In this document: positions 1 to 5,514 of the stretch, piece after piece
Layout: each line of letters opens with the position of its first letter
Position numbering within the stretch: position 1 is the first letter of the stretch
DNA from: an uncultured Prevotella sp.
GTDB lineage: Bacteria; Bacteroidota; Bacteroidia; Bacteroidales; Bacteroidaceae
DNA length: 5,514 nt
Direction of reading: 5' to 3'
NCBI GenBank assembly: GCA_934183135.1
Contig: CAKPRX010000112.1
Location: 1-5,514 of the forward strand
The notes under the pieces: generated by a model
Seen by the model: the letters and a program-made list of their open reading frames with translations, nothing else
Told to the model about the DNA's origin: nothing
The model's database searches: none
Position numbers and translations under genes: made by a program

Positions 1-5
1 GTAAT

Positions 6-11
6 AAGGAG
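6..11 (+). promoter_or_regulatory. Shine-Dalgarno site of the DUF4295 gene
   Basis: AAGGAG ends 9 bases before the ATG at 21, a good spacing for ribosome binding. It is the only strong Shine-Dalgarno match in front of any gene here, and it supports the chosen start. The TAA at 2-4 could be the stop codon of the preceding gene, which would give a very short spacer as expected inside an operon. Too little upstream sequence is present to confirm that. Confidence 0.7.
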
Positions 12-20
12 ATATAGACA

Positions 21-179
21 ATGGCAAAAAAAGCGGTAGCTACCCTGCACGAAGGTTCAACCGACGGACGTGCATACACAAAGGTTATCAAGATGGTAAA
101 GAGCCCCAAGACTGGCGCTTACGTCTTTGATGAGCAGATGGTTCCTAACGAGGCCGTTAAAGACTTCTTCAAGGACTAA
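21..179 (+). CDS. DUF4295 family small basic protein
   Basis: A complete 52-residue protein, too short for many gene callers. It starts MAKKAVATL, has a central basic block (KVIKMVKSPKTGAY, about residues 21-34) and ends in VKDFFKD. This matches my memory of the DUF4295 family, a roughly 50-residue protein found in Bacteroidota directly after rpmB and rpmG, which encode ribosomal proteins L28 and L33. The basic character and that usual neighbourhood suggest a ribosome-associated role, but no biochemical function is known to me. The start is fixed by a strong AAGGAG at 6-11. In the relatives I recall, ftsY follows this gene; here a terminator follows instead, so this is probably the last gene of its operon. 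There is no signal peptide or membrane segment. The family call is fairly secure and the role is inference. Confidence 0.85.
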   Translation: MAKKAVATLHEGSTDGRAYTKVIKMVKSPKTGAYVFDEQMVPNEAVKDFFKD

Positions 180-211
180 TTTTTCATAAGATATTAACAC
201 AATTATCATAG

Positions 212-246
212 AGGGTTGTATGGCTGAGTTTCATACGACCCTTTTT
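212..246 (+). terminator. Intrinsic terminator after the DUF4295 gene
   Basis: The arm at 212-222 (AGGGTTGTATG) pairs with 232-242 (CATACGACCCT) over 11 base pairs, with one G-T wobble. The loop has nine bases, and a T-run at 242-246 follows at once. It begins 32 bases after the DUF4295 stop codon and points the same way, so it should end the incoming operon. The opposite strand has no matching T-run, so it looks one-directional. Confidence 0.85.
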
Positions 247-335
247 GGTATTTATACGAGAATAGGAACAACCCGACTACTAATAGGCATCACAAGTGCC
301 GCCCCTATCGCTATTTATAGCAGCCCCATTATCGC

Positions 336-719
336 ATGGATCAAAAATTCGAGAACTACTGGAACATGCATCGCAGGCAACTGATAGATGCAGCACCATC
401 AAAACTGGCAGAAGAGCGCAAACGCAGCTTAGGCTTAAACACGGCAGCCGACTGGCTACTGATAGCCTTTCCCGTAATAGTCATGGTGATACTTATGGAC
501 TACAACTTTGTCAATAGCCCCATTATCAACTTTGTCATAGTGCTAACCATTGGTATTATAGCCCTGGTATTAGGCCAGATAATCAGCCCGTATGTAACAG
601 GCAAACGGCGCGTTACTGACATTGATGATGACATCAAGCAATACTACTATAACCAATACCAACGTACGGGGAAATTAGGCATCTCTGCCATACCCCCTGG
701 CAAAAGCAAGAAGGAATAG
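336..719 (+). CDS. Small protein of unknown function with two membrane helices
   Basis: A 127-residue protein that I can describe but not name. Residues 1-38 are polar and charged and probably helical, with aromatic residues near the start (FENYW, 5-9). Two hydrophobic stretches, about 40-56 and 62-86, are separated by a short turn (NFVNSP), giving a likely helical hairpin. Residues 88-127 are hydrophilic, with GKRR right after the second helix, an acidic run (DIDDD, 95-99), a tyrosine cluster (YYYNQY, 103-108) and a lysine-rich end. By the positive-inside rule, both tails are probably cytoplasmic. No cleavable signal peptide is evident. I recall similar FENYW-starting two-helix proteins in Bacteroidales genomes but know no function. 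The start is the first ATG after an in-frame TAG at 318-320, with no Shine-Dalgarno site. The gene stands alone between the terminator at 246 and a 221-base gap, and no promoter or terminator of its own could be recognised. Confidence 0.75.
   Translation: MDQKFENYWNMHRRQLIDAAPSKLAEERKRSLGLNTAADWLLIAFPVIVMVILMDYNFVNSPIINFVIVLTIGIIALVLGQIISPYVTGKRRVTDIDDDIKQYYYNQYQRTGKLGISAIPPGKSKKE
503..537 (+). repeat. 11-bp direct repeat inside the two-helix gene
   Basis: CAACTTTGTCA occurs at 503-513 and again at 527-537, 24 bases apart, which is exactly eight codons. Both copies are read in the same frame and give N-F-V at residues 57-59 and 65-67. Between them, 516-527 (AGCCCCATTATC) is also identical to 322-333, just before the start codon. 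This could be a relic of a small duplication or chance in a hydrophobic coding region. No function is implied. Confidence 0.5.
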
Positions 720-893
720 CCCAAGATTATCTATCACGGCTGAGCTGCCCCTGTTTACATCTGCCTATATTATATACAAGCTCAGAAGCACCCGCGCCCA
801 CATAAAATAGCCTTACATACCCCCTGTATACTAATGATGAGATTACACAAAAAAATATCGGAGGCTCATGGACATTATGTGTAAGATTTTCAG

Positions 894-901
894 TAACTTT
901 G
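894..901 (+). promoter_or_regulatory. Bacteroidota-type -7 promoter element for the ABC-F operon
   Basis: TAACTTTG is an exact match to the TAnnTTTG -7 consensus used by the Bacteroidota primary sigma factor. It lies 39 bases before the ATG at 941, so transcription would begin near 905-910 and leave a short A-rich leader. No good TTTG -33 element is seen about 19-21 bases further upstream; the closest sequence is TGGACA at 869-874. The promoter may rely on the -7 box or on an activator. Confidence 0.65.
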
Positions 902-928
902 CACGCTGAAACAATAAAAACAAGATAA

Positions 929-2563
<1,635 letters not shown>

Positions 2564-2611
2564 TTTTTGGCATGTTTTTTGCTATTTTCATAGATAAAAG
2601 ACTATATCACT

Positions 2612-3202
2612 ATGAGTAAAGAAAAAGAGATTAAAGTAGAAGGCGCTGCCGACGAGGTCAAGTCGGCTAAGGCCCAAGCCAACGCCCAAAAGGATACAGA
2701 TACAGAAAGCGAAGCCAAGACCAATGCCGAAAACAAGGAAAAAGACGAGGAAAGCGAATTGGATAAGGCCAACAAAGAGTTGGCCGAGTTGAAAGACAAA
2801 TATCTGCGCACGCTGGCCGAGTTTGACAACTTCAAGAAGCGCACGCTCAAGGAGAAGACTGAACTGATACTGAATGGTAGCGAAAAGACCATCGTGGCCA
2901 TCCTGCCTGTACTGGACGACATGGAACGAGCCATCGCCAATGCAGACAAGGCTGCCTCTAAGGAAGTCCTGGAAGAGGGCTGGGAACTTATCTGCAAGAA
3001 GTTGCACAAGGCTCTTGAGGGTCTGGGCGTTAAACGTATCGACACCGACAACGCCGACTTCGATGTAGACTACCATGAGGCCATCGCCATGGTTCCCGGT
3101 ATGGGCGATGAGAAGAAAGGTAAGGTAATAGACTGTACACAGGCTGGTTACACACTCAACGACAAGGTTATACGCCACGCTAAGGTAGCCGTAGGCCAGT
3201 AA
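2612..3202 (+). CDS. grpE: GrpE, nucleotide exchange factor for DnaK
   Basis: GrpE releases ADP from the Hsp70 chaperone DnaK so that it can take up ATP and let go of its client; it acts as a cytoplasmic dimer. The 196-residue length is typical. Residues 1-45 are a disordered Lys/Glu/Ala-rich tail. A long dimer-forming helix follows (about 46-95, with the family motif YLRTLAEFDNFKKR at 64-77), then the four-helix-bundle part (LPVLDDMERA, 98-107). The C-terminal beta domain holds the signature from YHEAIAMVP (154-162) to the ending RHAKVAVGQ (188-196). It begins 48 bases after the ABC-F stop and lies 24 bases before dnaJ, so co-transcription with both is likely. No Shine-Dalgarno site, no CIRCE inverted repeat and no convincing separate promoter is seen in the 48-base gap. 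dnaK itself is not in the window. Confidence 0.96.
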   Translation: MSKEKEIKVEGAADEVKSAKAQANAQKDTDTESEAKTNAENKEKDEESELDKANKELAELKDKYLRTLAEFDNFKKRTLKEKTELILNGSEKTIVAILPVLDDMERAIANADKAASKEVLEEGWELICKKLHKALEGLGVKRIDTDNADFDVDYHEAIAMVPGMGDEKKGKVIDCTQAGYTLNDKVIRHAKVAVGQ

Positions 3203-3226
3203 TACATTATTTATATATAGGAAATC

Positions 3227-4390
3227 ATGGCAAAGCGTGACTATTACGAAGTCTTAGGCGTAGACAAGACCGCTACAGAAAGCGAAATAAAGGTAGCCTA
3301 CCGCAAGCTGGCTATCAAATATCACCCCGATAGAAACCCCGGTAATGCCGAGGCTGAAGAGAAATTCAAGGAAGCAGCCGAGGCATACGATGTACTGCAC
3401 GACCCGCAGAAACGCCAGCAATACGACCAGTTCGGTTTCAATGCCCCTGGCGGTGGTTTCAGCGGTGAAAGCGGCTTCGGTGGCGGTTTCTCCATGGACG
3501 ACATCTTCTCCATGTTTGGTGACGTCTTCGGAGGACACGGCGGAGGCTTTAGCGGCTTTAGTGGTTTTGGCGGCGGAGCCCAGCATGCTCAGTACCGCGG
3601 TTCAGACCTCAGACTGAAGGTCAGACTTACCCTGCAGGAAATAGCCACTGGTGTTACCAAGAAGTTCAAGGTCAAGAAAGACGTACCCTGTAGCCACTGC
3701 CACGGTAGCGGTTCTGAAGATGGTAGCGGAACCTCTACCTGTCCCACCTGCCAAGGACGGGGTGTAGTGGTAAAGACCGTCCACACCATGTTAGGCATGA
3801 TGCAGACACAGACCGAGTGCCCCACCTGCCATGGCGAAGGCACCATTATCAAGAACAAGTGCCACGAATGTGGAGGAACAGGTGTTGCCAAAGGCGAAGA
3901 GGTCGTAGAAATCAAGATACCGGCTGGCGTAGCCGAAGGCATGATAGTCAACGTACCCGGAAAAGGTAATGCCGGACAGCATAATGGTGTCAATGGCGAC
4001 ATACAGGTTTACATCGAAGAGATGGCGAGCGACACCTTTGTACGCGACGGTCAAGATGTTATCTATAATCTACTTCTCGACTTTCCTACTGCAGCCCTTG
4101 GCGGCGAGGTATCTATCCCCACCATTGATGGCAGCAAGGTCAAGGTCAAGATAGAGCCTGGCACCCAACCTGGAAAAACCCTGCGCCTGCGTGGCAAAGG
4201 CCTGCCACAGGTTCCCGGCTATGGCTCTGGGCAGGGCGACCTCGTTGTCAACATCAGCGTGTATGTCCCCAAGAAACTGAGCAAGGAAGAGCGCAAAGCT
4301 ATCGAAGAGCTGCGCGACAGCGAGAACTTCAAGGGAGACACCTCTACCAAGAAATCCATTTTTGAGAAGTTCAAGAACTATTTTAGTTAA
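3227..4390 (+). CDS. dnaJ: DnaJ, Hsp40 co-chaperone
   Basis: DnaJ delivers unfolded proteins to DnaK and stimulates its ATPase. This is a full-length type I (class A) protein of 387 residues. The J domain (about 1-70) carries the essential HPD triad at 33-35. A Gly/Phe-rich linker runs about 73-119 and includes a DIF motif (92-94). Four zinc-binding CxxCxGxG repeats start at residues 155, 172, 198 and 212, and all eight cysteines are intact. The two C-terminal substrate-binding beta domains follow (about 222-350), then a charged dimerisation tail. The start is supported by the conserved [10 protein letters not shown] beginning and by a weak AGGAAA at 3219-3224. It lies 24 bases after grpE and 4 bases before folC. 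Nothing in it departs from the family. Confidence 0.98.
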   Translation: MAKRDYYEVLGVDKTATESEIKVAYRKLAIKYHPDRNPGNAEAEEKFKEAAEAYDVLHDPQKRQQYDQFGFNAPGGGFSGESGFGGGFSMDDIFSMFGDVFGGHGGGFSGFSGFGGGAQHAQYRGSDLRLKVRLTLQEIATGVTKKFKVKKDVPCSHCHGSGSEDGSGTSTCPTCQGRGVVVKTVHTMLGMMQTQTECPTCHGEGTIIKNKCHECGGTGVAKGEEVVEIKIPAGVAEGMIVNVPGKGNAGQHNGVNGDIQVYIEEMASDTFVRDGQDVIYNLLLDFPTAALGGEVSIPTIDGSKVKVKIEPGTQPGKTLRLRGKGLPQVPGYGSGQGDLVVNISVYVPKKLSKEERKAIEELRDSENFKGDTSTKKSIFEKFKNYFS

Positions 4391-4394
4391 CAGC

Positions 4395-5514
4395 ATGAAT
4401 TACGAAGAAACTGTAAACTATCTATACAAATGCACCCCTGTTTTCGAACATGTGGGTGCATCTGCGTATAAGGAGGGGCTAAGTAATACGATAGCCCTGG
4501 ACCGCCATTTCGGTCACCCTCACACGCAGTTCAGAACCATTCACATAGCCGGAACCAACGGCAAGGGTTCCTGTTCGCACACCATAGCCGCCATACTACA
4601 GGCCCAGGGACTGAAGGTGGGCCTCTACACCTCGCCCCACTTAGTTGACTTTCGGGAGCGTATCAGGGTAAATGGCGAGATGATTTCCCAGGACTACGTG
4701 GTCAACTTCGTAGAGGCCGAACGAGCTTTTTTCGAGCCCCTGCGCCCCTCGTTCTTTGAGCTCACTACTGCGTTGGCTTTCAAATATTTTGCCGAGCAGC
4801 ACGTGGACATCGCCGTCGTCGAGGTGGGGTTAGGCGGACGGCTGGACTGCACCAATATCATCACCCCCATCCTCTCCATTATCACCAATATCAGCCTGGA
4901 CCACACTCAGTTCTTAGGTAACACATTAGCAAAGATAGCGGGCGAGAAGGCAGGCATCATCAAGCCTGGAGTACCCGTGGTGATAGGCGAGACCACCTCC
5001 GAGACACGCCCCGTGTTCCTGCAGAAAGCAGCCGAGGAACACGCCCCCATAACCCTGGCCGAAGAGCAGCAAGAAATAGAAAGCCATGAGGTTTTGCCCG
5101 ATGGACGCCTGCTCTACCACACACGCCATTTCGGTGAGCTAACAGGCGAGCTGGGCGGCATCTACCAGTTGAAGAATGCCAACACTGTCCTCTGCGCCCT
5201 CCGCGTCCTCGGCCTGAACGACCATGATGCCATCCGCCAGGGCTTTGCCCATGTCGGCGAGCTGACAGGACTTACCGGCCGCTGGCAGAGCCTATGCCAC
5301 CATCCCCATGTGGTCTGCGATACAGGCCACAACGTAGGTGGATGGCAGTATCTGGCCCAACAGATAAAAGATCAGCCCTGTGACAAGTGCCACATCGTCT
5401 TCGGCATGGTAGACGACAAGGACATCGACCATGTAATGGGCTTACTTCCCAAGGATGCTGTCTACTACTGGACTCAGGCCACCACCCATCGGGCCATCGA
5501 CAAGCAGATAGTGG
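4395..5514 (+). CDS. folC: FolC, bifunctional folylpolyglutamate/dihydrofolate synthase (3' end cut off by window)
   Basis: An ATP-dependent ligase of the Mur ligase-like family that adds glutamate to dihydropteroate and to reduced folates, giving the polyglutamates retained and used in one-carbon metabolism. I translated this frame by hand: 373 codons stay open to the window edge, so perhaps 50-60 residues are missing compared with the usual 420-430. Visible motifs are the P-loop GTNGKGS (53-59), YTSPHL (78-83), FRERIRVNG (86-94), VEVGLGGRLDCTN (142-154), NISLDH (165-170) and GEKAGIIKPG (183-192). K185 in the last matches the lysine that is carbamylated in characterised homologues. GRWQ (295-298) and DTGHN (309-313, where many homologues have D-x-AHN) lie in or near the C-terminal domain. 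The ATG is four bases after the dnaJ stop with no Shine-Dalgarno site, so translational coupling to dnaJ is likely. Whether both activities are present cannot be read from sequence. Confidence 0.94.
   Translation, partial: MNYEETVNYLYKCTPVFEHVGASAYKEGLSNTIALDRHFGHPHTQFRTIHIAGTNGKGSCSHTIAAILQAQGLKVGLYTSPHLVDFRERIRVNGEMISQDYVVNFVEAERAFFEPLRPSFFELTTALAFKYFAEQHVDIAVVEVGLGGRLDCTNIITPILSIITNISLDHTQFLGNTLAKIAGEKAGIIKPGVPVVIGETTSETRPVFLQKAAEEHAPITLAEEQQEIESHEVLPDGRLLYHTRHFGELTGELGGIYQLKNANTVLCALRVLGLNDHDAIRQGFAHVGELTGLTGRWQSLCHHPHVVCDTGHNVGGWQYLAQQIKDQPCDKCHIVFGMVDDKDIDHVMGLLPKDAVYYWTQATTHRAIDKQIV

Noticed and set aside
834..884. Tiny plus-strand frame of 16 codons (ATG ATG ... TAA) before the ABC-F promoter
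   Set aside because: It ends before the predicted transcript start, so it would not be a leader peptide. It has no Shine-Dalgarno site and its length is expected by chance.
2588..3178. Long minus-strand open frame (196 codons) covering almost all of grpE
   Set aside because: It mirrors the grpE codons. The Lys/Glu/Ala-rich plus-strand sequence rarely gives stop codons in that antisense frame. The translation is low in complexity and matches no family I know.
3443..3586. Repetitive GGCGGTTTC/GGCTTTAG-like sequence
   Set aside because: It encodes the normal Gly/Phe-rich linker of DnaJ and needs no separate explanation as a DNA repeat.
5319..5333. DTGHN in FolC where many homologues have D-x-AHN
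   Set aside because: I recall DTGHN in other Bacteroidota FolC proteins, and the Asp, His and Asn are all kept, so it looks like a lineage variant and not a defect.

Overview
The window looks like ordinary chromosomal DNA from a Bacteroidales bacterium, most likely Prevotella or a close relative. Four observations point this way. The first gene is a DUF4295 protein, a family I know only from Bacteroidota. A perfect Bacteroidota-type -7 promoter element (TAnnTTTG) precedes the ABC-F gene. Most starts lack a Shine-Dalgarno sequence and have A/T-rich leaders. The ABC-F and FolC proteins carry Bacteroidota-style motif variants. The genus is inferred from general resemblance and was not tested.

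Layout: all six genes are on the + strand. (1) A 52-residue DUF4295 protein (21-179), probably the last gene of a ribosomal-protein operon entering from the left, is closed by a clear intrinsic terminator (212-246). (2) A small protein of unknown function with two membrane segments (336-719) lies between non-coding stretches of 89 and 221 bases. The first of these stretches shows no recognisable promoter. (3) A promoter at 894-901 starts a closely spaced run of genes: an ABC-F ATPase (941-2563), grpE (2612-3202), dnaJ (3227-4390) and the 5' part of folC (4395 to the right edge, open). Gaps within the run are 48, 24 and 4 bases, so it is plausibly one transcript. A second promoter before grpE cannot be excluded.

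Function: DnaJ and GrpE are the co-chaperone and nucleotide-exchange factor of DnaK, which is not in the window. The ABC-F protein belongs to a ribosome-associated translation-factor family. FolC makes folylpolyglutamates, the cofactor form used in one-carbon metabolism. The run therefore mixes translation, protein folding and folate housekeeping.

I found no mobile element, CRISPR array, tRNA, rRNA or new multi-gene system. The most interesting signal is in the ABC-F protein. Every lost catalytic motif falls in one of its two composite ATP sites, while the other site is fully canonical. The second point of interest is the uncharacterised two-helix membrane protein.
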